NCBI GenBank assembly: GCA_016179845.1 | Contig: JACPCK010000010.1 | Span: forward strand, 1-39,057 | Origin: Chloroflexota bacterium | Lineage (GTDB): Bacteria > Chloroflexota > Dehalococcoidia > Lucifugimonadales > JACPCK01 | DNA length: 39,057 nucleotides | Direction of reading: 5' to 3' | Shown here: in pieces, positions 7,507 to 15,335 of the stretch | Numbering within the stretch: position 1 is the first letter of the stretch | Layout of the letters: every line of letters starts with the position of its first letter | Translations under genes and position numbers: made by a program | Notes under the pieces: generated by a model | Database searches by the model: none | Seen by the model: only the letters and a program-made list of their open reading frames with translations | What the model was told of the DNA's origin: nothing

Positions 7507-9699
7507 ATGCGAGGAGTTCTGGGCTCTTTCAAGACCTTGAAGCTTTGGCAAATTGGGGTGCTGGCCGCAGTCCTGGTGGGGGCTATTGGCGGTACCTATG
7601 GGGTATATGCGCTGGTCAGCGGCTCGGGGCGTACTGACCTGGGCCAGAACCAGCAGCTTATACCTGTCCAGTATGGGAATCTGGTCAACCAGGTCTCCAC
7701 CAACGGGAGCCTGATCTTCCCCAACAGGCAGACCCTGACCTTCGGCACCCAGGGGACCGTTGCGGAGGTGCTTGTGGCAGAGGGCCAGCAAGTGAAGGAA
7801 GGTCAACCGCTGGCCAGGCTCGACGCAGCTACCATAGCCTCCCTCGACAGGGCGGTGGCCCAGGCGCGGGTGAACCTGCGAAACGCGGAAGATGCCCTCA
7901 CCAAGGCAAAGAGCCCCTACACCTCCCTGGACCTGGCCCAGGCCGAGGCAAAGGTGGCCGATGCCAGGCTATCGCTTAAGAAGACTCAGGATGCGCTGGA
8001 CAGGCTCCTAAAGCCAGCGTCCGACCAGATGGCCCCGGCCGAAGCAGCGGTGACCAGCGCCAAGCTTGCCGTAAAGAACGCCCAGGAGGCGCTGGACACA
8101 GTCAAGAACAGGCCCACAGCCGACGACATCTCCAAGTCCCAGTCCCAGGTCGACTCTGCGAAGGTCTCCCTGACCAATGCCGAGGCGGACTTGAGGCTGG
8201 CCCGGGAGGACAGGGCCAACAAGGTGCAGACGGCAATGGAAACCGATGATACTGCGGTGGAAACCTACAAGGCCGTTTTTGCCAAGTGGTTAGGAATCTC
8301 TCTTGCTGCTGGGGAACAAGAGGTCAGCCCAGACGATCTGCTGAGGTCCTGGGGAGTGCTGCTCTCGCCCCTCTTCGATTACAGCCTCCGGTTCCTCGAC
8401 CTTGGCAAGGGGTGGCTCGGTAGTGGGCCTCCTCCCGACAATCCCGCAACGAAATGGAGCGAGCCCGTAATATACGCGTGGCTGAACCTCTTCCGTGGTC
8501 CGGTAGTCGTCACCTGTGAGGGTGGTATAGTTCCCCCGCAGGGCGCCTGTATCAAAAAGGAGATGGATGATGCCTGGAATGCCCTCCGGAAGGCGAACGA
8601 CAATCTGGACACAGTGCAGACTGCTGCGGCAAAGGCCATTGCCAGCGCCGACAGCGCTGTGGCGCGGGCCAAGGACAGCCTTGCCGCAGCGGAGGAGGCG
8701 CTGGCCGACCTGAAAGCAGGGCCCGACCCGCTGGAGGTGGATGCAAAGGCCAAGCAGCTAGCGGTGGCCCAGGCAACACTCGCCAAGGCCCAGGATGACC
8801 TGGCCAATCTTCTGGGCCCCGATCCCCTGGAGGTGAAGGCGAAACAGATGCAACTCGCTGTGGCCCAGGCAACTCTGGCCAAGGCCCAGGATGACCTGGC
8901 GGAGCTGAAAGCAGACTCTGATCCCCTGGAGGTGGCCTTGAGGCAGGCGGATGTAGCCTCTACTCAGACGGCCCTGGACACCGCCATCCAGCGGTTCCAG
9001 GCGGCAACCCTGAAGGCACCCATGACGGGAGTCGTGTCCCTAGTGAATGTCGAGGCGGGGCAGGCCGTCAGCGCTAACACCGCCATCGCCGAGGTCGTGG
9101 ACCCCACCGTCGTCGAAGTGGACGGCATCGTTGACGAGATTGATGTGCTGTTTGTCCGGGTGGGGGCCCGGGCGGATGTGACCATGGACGCCCTGCGAGG
9201 CCAGGCGCTCCAGGGCACCGTGTCTACCATCTCCTCCGCCGCCCGCAGCCAGCAGGGCGTGGTGAGCTACCCGGTCCGCATCCGACTCCAGGTGCCTGCC
9301 GGGGTGCAGCTCCGCGAGGGCCTCAGCGCTACCGCCAGCATCGTCATTCGCCAGGAGAACAATGTCCTGCTGGTGCCTCTCCAGGCCCTGTACGGCACCT
9401 TCGATCAACCACTGGTTAAGGTGATGAGCAATGGACGCGTAGAGGAGAGGACCGTCGTTCTGGGCAGCAATGACGACTACTGGGTGGCCGTCCGCCAGGG
9501 CCTGGCCGAGGGGGAGCAGATTGTTATGCAGGCACAGGCAGCGACCACCAGCCAGTTTGGGTTAGGCGGTGCAATGCGACAGTTCCAGGGCCAGTTCCCC
9601 GGAGTGATGCCCAGTGGTGGCCAACAGCAGCGCGAACAGCAGCGTAATAGTGGCCAGTCCTCCCGAACAGGCCAGTCGCCCTCTGGACAAGGCAGGTAG
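7507..9699 (+). CDS. HlyD/MacA-type membrane-fusion (adaptor) protein with extended hairpin
   Basis: An adaptor that would link the ABC transporter encoded next to its extracytoplasmic substrate path. It has an N-terminal membrane anchor (about 15-38), the first lipoyl half (LTFGTQGTVAEVLVAEGQQVKEGQPLARLD), a long Ala-rich coiled-coil hairpin (about 112-495), the second lipoyl half (FQAATLKAPMTGVVSLVNVEAGQAV) and beta-barrel/MP domains, then a Gln/Ser/Gly-rich tail. At 730 residues it is much longer than MacA (about 370). The excess lies in the hairpin. Residues about 255-350 form a non-heptad, aromatic-rich insert with C337 and C348. A 32-33-residue unit beginning DPLEV recurs at residues 407, 439 and 472. 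Confidence 0.9.
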   Translation: MRGVLGSFKTLKLWQIGVLAAVLVGAIGGTYGVYALVSGSGRTDLGQNQQLIPVQYGNLVNQVSTNGSLIFPNRQTLTFGTQGTVAEVLVAEGQQVKEGQPLARLDAATIASLDRAVAQARVNLRNAEDALTKAKSPYTSLDLAQAEAKVADARLSLKKTQDALDRLLKPASDQMAPAEAAVTSAKLAVKNAQEALDTVKNRPTADDISKSQSQVDSAKVSLTNAEADLRLAREDRANKVQTAMETDDTAVETYKAVFAKWLGISLAAGEQEVSPDDLLRSWGVLLSPLFDYSLRFLDLGKGWLGSGPPPDNPATKWSEPVIYAWLNLFRGPVVVTCEGGIVPPQGACIKKEMDDAWNALRKANDNLDTVQTAAAKAIASADSAVARAKDSLAAAEEALADLKAGPDPLEVDAKAKQLAVAQATLAKAQDDLANLLGPDPLEVKAKQMQLAVAQATLAKAQDDLAELKADSDPLEVALRQADVASTQTALDTAIQRFQAATLKAPMTGVVSLVNVEAGQAVSANTAIAEVVDPTVVEVDGIVDEIDVLFVRVGARADVTMDALRGQALQGTVSTISSAARSQQGVVSYPVRIRLQVPAGVQLREGLSATASIVIRQENNVLLVPLQALYGTFDQPLVKVMSNGRVEERTVVLGSNDDYWVAVRQGLAEGEQIVMQAQAATTSQFGLGGAMRQFQGQFPGVMPSGGQQQREQQRNSGQSSRTGQSPSGQGR

Positions 9700-9720
9700 G
9701 CGGGCTTTGATCGAGCTCGC

Positions 9721-10356
9721 ATGGGGAAGGTGGAGGTCCCTGCCCTCCAGGGAGTCAGCCGGATCATTAAGGAGGGCGAGATGCTGGCCATCATGGGCCC
9801 CTCCGGCTCCGGCAAGTCCACCCTGATGAACATAATAGGCTGCCTGGATGTGCCCACTTCCGGAAGGTACTCTCTGGCAGGTGAAGAGGTAGGACGCCTG
9901 GGAGACGACCGGCTGGCAGAGATACGCAACCGCAAGATAGGGTTCGTCTTCCAGACATACAACCTGCTTCACCGGCTGACGGCGCTGGGGAACGTGGAGC
10001 TTCCTCTCCTCTACGGCAACGGGCACAACGGAAGGAGGCGGGCGCTGGAAGCACTGGAGAGAGTGGGACTCGGGCACCGGGCACATCACCGTCCCGCAGA
10101 GCTGTCCGGAGGCGAGCAGCAGCGGGTAGGGATTGCTAGGGCGCTGGTCAAGAACCCCTCCATTCTCCTGGCGGACGAGCCCACGGGCAATCTGGACAGC
10201 AGGTCCAGCTACGAGATCATCGCCATTCTCCAGCGGTTGAACCAGAAAGAAGGGCTCACCGTGATCATCGTGACCCACGAGGCCGACATCGACGAGCAGG
10301 TCAGAGAACCTCGCCAGGCTACCTCAGTCGGCGCGGCAAAGGAGCAAGGTCGGTGA
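9721..10356 (+). CDS. MacB/LolD-type ABC transporter ATPase, N-terminus shortened
   Basis: The ATPase energises the permease encoded next. Walker [10 protein letters not shown] (26-34), Q-loop (FVFQTYNLL), signature LSGGEQQRV, Walker B/D-loop ([12 protein letters not shown]) and switch His (VTHEAD) are all visible. At 211 residues it lacks the usual first strand and the aromatic A-loop residue: relatives read roughly IEL-(about 8 residues with K-Y-)[12 protein letters not shown]. Just upstream, TTG ATC GAG CTC at 9708-9719 would encode the expected (M)IEL start but in another frame, so a short deletion seems to have removed the A-loop. The C-terminus after the switch His is also atypical. It may have reduced activity, or the gap may be an assembly error. 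Confidence 0.85.
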   Translation: MGKVEVPALQGVSRIIKEGEMLAIMGPSGSGKSTLMNIIGCLDVPTSGRYSLAGEEVGRLGDDRLAEIRNRKIGFVFQTYNLLHRLTALGNVELPLLYGNGHNGRRRALEALERVGLGHRAHHRPAELSGGEQQRVGIARALVKNPSILLADEPTGNLDSRSSYEIIAILQRLNQKEGLTVIIVTHEADIDEQVREPRQATSVGAAKEQGR

Positions 10357-11597
10357 GCCCCCTGACGGTCCTCCGCACGGCTCTCTTGTCCCTAGGTGCT
10401 AACAAGCTCCGGTCCAGTCTTACCCTGCTGGGGATCGTTATTGGAGTTGCTGCGGTCATCTCTCTGATGTCCATCGGCAGGGGTGTTCAGCGGACCATTA
10501 CTGCCAGCATCCAGGCCCTGGGGACCAACCTGCTCTTTGTGCGCCCGGGCGCGGCCAGCCAGGGGGGTGTCTTTGGCGGGCTGGGAAGTGCCTCCACCCT
10601 GACCCTGGACGACGCATATGCTCTTGTGGACACCGTGTACGTGCCCTCGGTGTCAGCCGTAGCGCCGGAGCTGCGGGCCACCGGCCAGGTAGTGGCGGGC
10701 GGAAAGAACACCCGCACCCAGATAATCGGCGTGACGCCTGAGTACCAGTTCGTGCGCAATGTTCCCGTTGCCTCCGGCCAGTTCATTACGTGGGGGCATA
10801 TAGAGAACACCTCCCAGGTGGTCGTCCTGGGGTCGCGGGTATCCTCAACCCTGTTTGGGTTCCGTGACCCTGTGGGCCAGTCAGTAAGGATCAACGGGCG
10901 CCTGTTCACCATCATCGGAGTCCTAAAGAGCATGGGCGGGGGTGCCCAGGGGCTCTTCGACGACCAGGTGCTGGTCCCGATAACCACGACTTACTACCGT
11001 CTCGCCTCCCAGCGCACCTCCCAGGGCGGCGTTACGGTCCAGACCGTCAACGTGCAGGTGCGCAGCGCCGATGACATGGACAACGCAGTTCAGGAGATCG
11101 CTACAGCATTGCGGCTGCGACACCGTATCACCGGCGATGACGACTTCAACGTCAGCAGCCAGGAGGAGACCATCGAAACTCTAGAGAAGACAACCAACAC
11201 CTTGGTGGTGTTCCTCGGCGCCATCGCCAGCATCTCCCTCCTCGTGGGCGGCATCGGCATCATGAACATCATGCTGGTGTCAGTGACGGAGCGCACTCGG
11301 GAGATTGGCATCCGCAAGGCCATGGGGGCCAAGCGCCGGGACATCCTGCTCCAGTTCATTTCGGAGGCAACGCTGCTGAGCCTGGGTGGGGGTGGCGCGG
11401 GGGTGCTCCTGGGCCTGGTGCTGTCTCGCCTCATGAACGGCAGAAGCCTGGGCGGTCAGACCTTCCAGACAGCCTTTAGCAGCGACATCGCCGTGCTTGC
11501 ACTGGTGGTGTCTGCCGTCATCGGGCTCTTCTTCGGTATCTACCCCGCCTTCCGGGCCGCCAGACTCCATCCCATTGAGGCGCTGCGGTACGAGTAG
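10353..11597 (+). CDS. MacB/FtsX-type ABC transporter permease
   Basis: A permease of 414 residues. It has an N-terminal TM helix ([20 protein letters not shown]), a large extracytoplasmic MacB periplasmic-core-like domain (about 45-285) and three C-terminal helices ([60 protein letters not shown]). It closes with the family ending [17 protein letters not shown], and the cytoplasmic motif [19 protein letters not shown] is present. GTG 10353 overlaps the ATPase stop by 4 nt. Together with the adaptor it forms a MacAB-like mechanotransmission system for peptides, drugs or lipoproteins; the substrate cannot be read from the sequence. Confidence 0.94.
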   Translation: MSPLTVLRTALLSLGANKLRSSLTLLGIVIGVAAVISLMSIGRGVQRTITASIQALGTNLLFVRPGAASQGGVFGGLGSASTLTLDDAYALVDTVYVPSVSAVAPELRATGQVVAGGKNTRTQIIGVTPEYQFVRNVPVASGQFITWGHIENTSQVVVLGSRVSSTLFGFRDPVGQSVRINGRLFTIIGVLKSMGGGAQGLFDDQVLVPITTTYYRLASQRTSQGGVTVQTVNVQVRSADDMDNAVQEIATALRLRHRITGDDDFNVSSQEETIETLEKTTNTLVVFLGAIASISLLVGGIGIMNIMLVSVTERTREIGIRKAMGAKRRDILLQFISEATLLSLGGGGAGVLLGLVLSRLMNGRSLGGQTFQTAFSSDIAVLALVVSAVIGLFFGIYPAFRAARLHPIEALRYE

Positions 11598-11621
11598 GGA
11601 GGCAGCACAGAAAGGAGAGGA

Positions 11622-12167
11622 ATGGTAACTAAGGGGTTTGTGGCATTGCTCGTAGCAGTTCTGGTGCTGGGAGGCGGTCTTGGAGGGGCCTTTGCCGGAG
11701 GCATCGCCCTGGGAAAGAGCCAGGGCGAGAAAGAGGCGCGCAGCGCCCAGCCGGCGCGCTCAACACCAGTCTCTGGGCAGCAGTCCCAGGGGCAGATGAG
11801 CCAGGAGCAGCTTCAGCAGATGCGTCAGCAGTTCCAGGGCCAGCTTGGCCAAGGGGGGGACCAGGGTCTCATGGGCCGGGGCGGCCTGACGGGGACCGTC
11901 GAAAAGATAGAAGGCAACGTTGTCACCATCAACACCGCCCAGGGACCGTTGCGGGCGACTATTAGCGCCGACACAGCCATCCAGATGATGTCTACAGGGA
12001 CAGCGAGGGACCTGAAGATGGGCCTTACCGTAACAGTCGTTGGACAGCGTGGAGAGGACGGCACCGTTACGGCCAGGTCTGTTCTCATCACTCCTGAGGG
12101 AGATGCTGGCTTCTTCGGCGGGGGCTTCTTCGGAGGCCGCCAGCAACAGGGGCAGCAGGCGCCCTAG
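11622..12167 (+). CDS. Membrane-anchored protein with DUF5666-like OB-fold domain
   Basis: ATG 11622 follows AAAGGAGAGG. The protein is 181 residues. An N-terminal helix (about 5-30) acts as signal or anchor. A Gln-rich linker follows (about 45-85), then a compact beta domain (LTGTVEKIEGNVVTINTAQG to TVTVVGQRGEDGTVTARSVLI) that matches the pattern of DUF5666-type domains, and a Gly/Gln tail. The Gln-rich composition mirrors the C-terminal tail of the adaptor encoded upstream. It is 24 nt downstream of the permease and probably in the same transcript. Its role in the transport system is unknown. Confidence 0.75.
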   Translation: MVTKGFVALLVAVLVLGGGLGGAFAGGIALGKSQGEKEARSAQPARSTPVSGQQSQGQMSQEQLQQMRQQFQGQLGQGGDQGLMGRGGLTGTVEKIEGNVVTINTAQGPLRATISADTAIQMMSTGTARDLKMGLTVTVVGQRGEDGTVTARSVLITPEGDAGFFGGGFFGGRQQQGQQAP

Positions 12168-12230
12168 CTTCCAACGAGCCTCCATCAGAAGAGAGGCAGC
12201 GAGCCACCCATAATGAGAGGAGACAACACA

Positions 12231-13358
12231 ATGGACGAAACAAGGACAGGGGTCAGGCTAGCTTCCAGGCTGACCATCTCTCTCCTTCTTGTGGTGTTAA
12301 TGGCCATCAGCGGAATGACTGGCGCTGCGGTCTATGGCACCCTCTCTGATACCGCATCGGCGGCGCCGGCGCTCTACAACGAGGAGGCAATAGTAGCCCT
12401 TTATGAAAGGGCCACTACCGCTGTGGTGGAGATCACAGTAACCCAGCCGGTCACTGGCCGCTTCAGGTCTGCCGTCCCCCAAAGCGGGCTGGGCTCCGGG
12501 TTTCTGGTGGACACTGAGGGCCACATCCTCACTAACTACCATGTGATTCAAGGGGCCTCTCAGATACGAGTGACCTTTTCGGATGGCCGAACGCTGGACG
12601 CCCAGATCGCTGGCACAAGCCCTGCCGACGACCTGGCCCTTGTAAAGGTGGACCCGCAGGCCCTGAAGGGGATAGTGCCTCTGCCCCTGGGGGACTCCAG
12701 TGCCGCCAAGCCAGGGCAGATGGCTATCGCCCTGGGTAGCCCCTTCGGGCTGGAGAACTCCATAACCGTTGGCGTGGTGAGCGGCGTCAATCGAAGCCGC
12801 TCCAGTGCAGCAGGCCGGCCCATCCCTGGAATGATCCAGACAGACGCCTCCATAAACCCGGGTAACTCGGGCGGCCCCCTGCTCAACTCGCGAGGCGAGG
12901 TCATAGGCATCAACACCGCCATCGAGGCATCTGCCGGCGGTGCTACTGGCGTTGGCTTTGCCGTCCCGGTCAACACCGCCAAGAGCGTGCTGGACCGGCT
13001 CTCGGCAGACACTGTAGTGAAACGGCCCTGGCTTGGTATTAGCGGTGTGGCGCTGTCGCGTGACCTGGCACAACAGCTAGGTCTGAACACCTCGCTGGGG
13101 ATCTACATCGCGACGGTGGCCCCTGGCAGCCCCGCCGAAGCAGCAGGGTTGCGTGGAGGTGGCCTCGACGTGAGCGGTGGGCCCGGCACAGGGGGCGATG
13201 TGATCATCGCCGTGGATGGGCGATCCGTGAGCACTGTCGAGGAGCTTGCCAGCTATTTCAATACTCTTCAACCTGGAGACACGGTAGCCCTGACAGTTAC
13301 TCGTTCGGGTCAAACGGTGTACGTTTCCGCACTCCTGGGGGAGTGGCCTGAAACCTAG
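12231..13358 (+). CDS. HtrA/DegP-like S1C serine protease, membrane-anchored
   Basis: An extracytoplasmic quality-control protease. From ATG 12231 (AGGAG at 12218-12222 fits this start better than ATG 12213) it has 375 residues. It comprises a TM/signal anchor (about 12-36), a trypsin-like domain with triad H104 (TNYHV), D134 (ADDLALVKV) and S213 (PGNSGGPLLN), and one C-terminal PDZ domain (about 275-370, RPWLGISGVAL). It follows the efflux genes by about 60 nt and fits an envelope-stress regulon controlled by the two-component system upstream. Confidence 0.94.
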   Translation: MDETRTGVRLASRLTISLLLVVLMAISGMTGAAVYGTLSDTASAAPALYNEEAIVALYERATTAVVEITVTQPVTGRFRSAVPQSGLGSGFLVDTEGHILTNYHVIQGASQIRVTFSDGRTLDAQIAGTSPADDLALVKVDPQALKGIVPLPLGDSSAAKPGQMAIALGSPFGLENSITVGVVSGVNRSRSSAAGRPIPGMIQTDASINPGNSGGPLLNSRGEVIGINTAIEASAGGATGVGFAVPVNTAKSVLDRLSADTVVKRPWLGISGVALSRDLAQQLGLNTSLGIYIATVAPGSPAEAAGLRGGGLDVSGGPGTGGDVIIAVDGRSVSTVEELASYFNTLQPGDTVALTVTRSGQTVYVSALLGEWPET

Positions 13359-13481
13359 GCAGCTACGCCTTCACCTCCAGGGCGGGAATCTCTTCCCTAC
13401 CCTCTTGCATGCTAGGGGATGTGCAGCCCTCCAGGAGGACGTTGAGCATCTATCCTGCTCCTTACCATTCAGAGGTGCCCA

Positions 13482-14273
13482 ATGCGTGTCTTGCTACTGA
13501 TGCTAGCGGTCTCGACTATGCTTCTGACGATGGCATGCCTTAGAGGCCCTTCGCCAGGAGCCCCTGCCTCCTCTGCGGAAGAACAGAACACTCCGGCGCG
13601 CGGGAACTCCACCCTAGGACTAACATTCGCCCCAACGCCGATGACAACTGCACCTCCTAAAGGGACTGTCTCCCAGGAGCGGGCTTCGCCTTCGCCTGTG
13701 GACGACACTTCTGCCGTCAAGCAAGAGCGCGTTATGTTTGAGGTCGTCCCCGGCACTGAAGCCAGGTACCGGGTGAAGGAGCAGTTGGCGCGGCTGAATT
13801 TTCCTACCGACGCCGTGGGTGTCACTCAAGAGGTGAAGGGCACAATTACTCTCGGACCGGATAACACGGTGGTCATTCAAGGCTCCAGGCTGGTGGTGGA
13901 CCTGCGCACCCTCAGGAGCGATGAGGGCCGCCGCGACTCGTACATACGGGAGAACACCCTGGAGACCGCTCGATATCCCCTGGCCGAGTTTGCTCCTACC
14001 CGGATAGTGGGGCTACCGGCGCCTTTGCCAATGAGCGGCGAGGTCCGGTTCCAGATGGCTGGAGACATGACTCTTCACGGAGTCACCAGGCCGCTGACCT
14101 GGGAAGTAAACGCTACTTTTGGTGATCAGAATGTTACCGGACGAGCTACCGCGAGCTTCCGCTTCGGCGACTTTGCCATGAGGATACCCAGAGTATTCCT
14201 GGTGTTGAGTGTGGAAGACGACATACGACTGGAGGTTGAGTTGCGCTTGCAACGAAAGGAAAGCGGGGCTTGA
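13482..14273 (+). CDS. YceI-domain lipoprotein
   Basis: The product is 263 residues. Lipobox LTMAC puts the lipidated Cys at residue 19, so the protein is anchored to the outer face of the membrane. A Pro/Thr/Ser-rich linker spans about 20-85. The rest (from about 88) is a YceI-like lipocalin-type barrel, with LVVDLRTLRSDEGRRDSYIRENTLET and FQMAGDMTLHGVTRPLTWEV. YceI proteins bind isoprenoid or amphiphilic ligands. GAGGT stands 5 nt before the ATG. The 123-nt gap from the protease gene leaves open whether it has its own promoter. Confidence 0.9.
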   Translation: MRVLLLMLAVSTMLLTMACLRGPSPGAPASSAEEQNTPARGNSTLGLTFAPTPMTTAPPKGTVSQERASPSPVDDTSAVKQERVMFEVVPGTEARYRVKEQLARLNFPTDAVGVTQEVKGTITLGPDNTVVIQGSRLVVDLRTLRSDEGRRDSYIRENTLETARYPLAEFAPTRIVGLPAPLPMSGEVRFQMAGDMTLHGVTRPLTWEVNATFGDQNVTGRATASFRFGDFAMRIPRVFLVLSVEDDIRLEVELRLQRKESGA

Positions 14274-14303
14274 ATAGGCAGATTTACAAGCTAAAGGCCT
14301 ATT
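14273..14303 (+). terminator. Possible bidirectional terminator between convergent genes
   Basis: A 7-bp inverted repeat AATAGGC/GCCTATT (14273-14279 and 14297-14303) encloses a second inner pairing TTTA/TAAA. It lies exactly where the YceI and DoxX-type genes converge. There is no real T-run, so the call is weak. Confidence 0.3.
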
Positions 14304-15072
14304 TGGTCGGGGCAGAACGAAGGATAGGAAACAGGCCCAGCCCGGTAACCCCCACTATCACCCCGGCCACCAGTAGTACTGCTACCTGCATCGCTCCTGA
14401 TAGGCTCACAAGGGCATAGAGGCCAAGACCCACACCCGCCAGCATTCTCACCCACTCTTCAATAGCTAGCCTGCTGGATTCTACCCCCGATCCAGAAACG
14501 ACCAGCCTTTCACCACCAAAAAGCTTCCCCCTCTGCCATGGCGCCCCTACATAGGGCAAAATGAACCTGTCCAGGCCCCACCATCCTGACGTTTTCCAGG
14601 CGATCATGACACCGATCCCTATAAGACCCAGGACTGGGTTCGTACTTGCGCTGCCAGCCAGCATGAAGTTCCAGTTCAGGAAGGCGCCAAAGAAGGCTGC
14701 GATACCCACAAAAAGTCCAATGAGTAGGGCGAGGCCTACCACAAACTCGCCTATAGCTATGAGTTTGGCAAACCAGACGTGGGACCCGGAGCTAAGCAAG
14801 AATTGCAGGAGCTCTCTGTACCAATCAAAAGCAATCGGAGGCCTCCCGGTCTCAGGAATAGTTACCGCCCGCTGCCAGAACCCTTTGAGGGCTACTCCTG
14901 TAACCATCCACCCGTCGTCAGTTATCTTGTGCCATCCCGCGTCTAGCCAAGCGTAGCCAACATATGTACGCGCTATTAGCCATATCCACGCATATTCGGT
15001 GCTGCTGAAAACAGCCGTAACAATCTTAGGGTTCTGCAAGAGCCCGCCAGCGTTGTTTTGTACACCTGCCAT
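14299..15072 (-). CDS. DoxX/DoxD-family membrane protein
   Basis: An integral membrane protein of 257 residues. The N-terminal half holds the DoxX-like core of about four helices (IWLIARTYVGYAWLDAGWHK, FAKLIAIGEFVVGLALLIGL, AAFFGAFLNWNFMLAGSAST, NPVLGLIGIGVMIAWKTSGW). Relatives include the small subunit of thiosulfate:quinone oxidoreductase and redox-linked DoxX proteins. A further two-helix C-terminal extension (about 205-250) is not part of the core. AAAGGAG (15078-15084) precedes the ATG, and a -10-like TAGAAT on this strand lies at 15158-15163. Substrate and partners are not evident. Confidence 0.85.
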   Translation of the reverse strand: MAGVQNNAGGLLQNPKIVTAVFSSTEYAWIWLIARTYVGYAWLDAGWHKITDDGWMVTGVALKGFWQRAVTIPETGRPPIAFDWYRELLQFLLSSGSHVWFAKLIAIGEFVVGLALLIGLFVGIAAFFGAFLNWNFMLAGSASTNPVLGLIGIGVMIAWKTSGWWGLDRFILPYVGAPWQRGKLFGGERLVVSGSGVESSRLAIEEWVRMLAGVGLGLYALVSLSGAMQVAVLLVAGVIVGVTGLGLFPILRSAPTK

Positions 15073-15258
15073 GATGTCTCCTTTGCGAGAATTGCCGCCC
15101 TAGAGCGCCTGACCGTGTGGTTGATGGCCCGTCGTCACCACCCCCCATCTGCAATGTATTCTAACATTCTCTTTGGACCATTATCGCTTTGCCACACGAG
15201 CAGACAAGAACACGCGCAGAGAGTAAGGCGCTCGCTCTCTAAGCGCTCCATAGCACCC

Positions 15259-15288
15259 TTCAAGCCAATCCGCCTCCCGTGATAGAAT
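15259..15288 (+). promoter_or_regulatory. Extended -10 promoter for uvrA
   Basis: TGATAGAAT ends at 15288 and combines an extended-10 TG with TAGAAT. A weak -35-like TTCAAG (15259-15264) lies 18 nt upstream. The predicted transcription start near 15295 gives a leader of about 40 nt. No LexA-type palindrome was recognised in the 15073-15335 gap. Confidence 0.5.
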
Positions 15289-15335
15289 AGCAGGTCTGGG
15301 TAGCTCTAAACTTGCGGAACGGGAGGCGGTGGCCT

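Noticed and set aside
8725-8935. CRISPR-like or tandem DNA repeat
   Set aside because: The repetition (periods 96 and 99 nt) is in frame and encodes coiled-coil units of the adaptor; there are no spacers.
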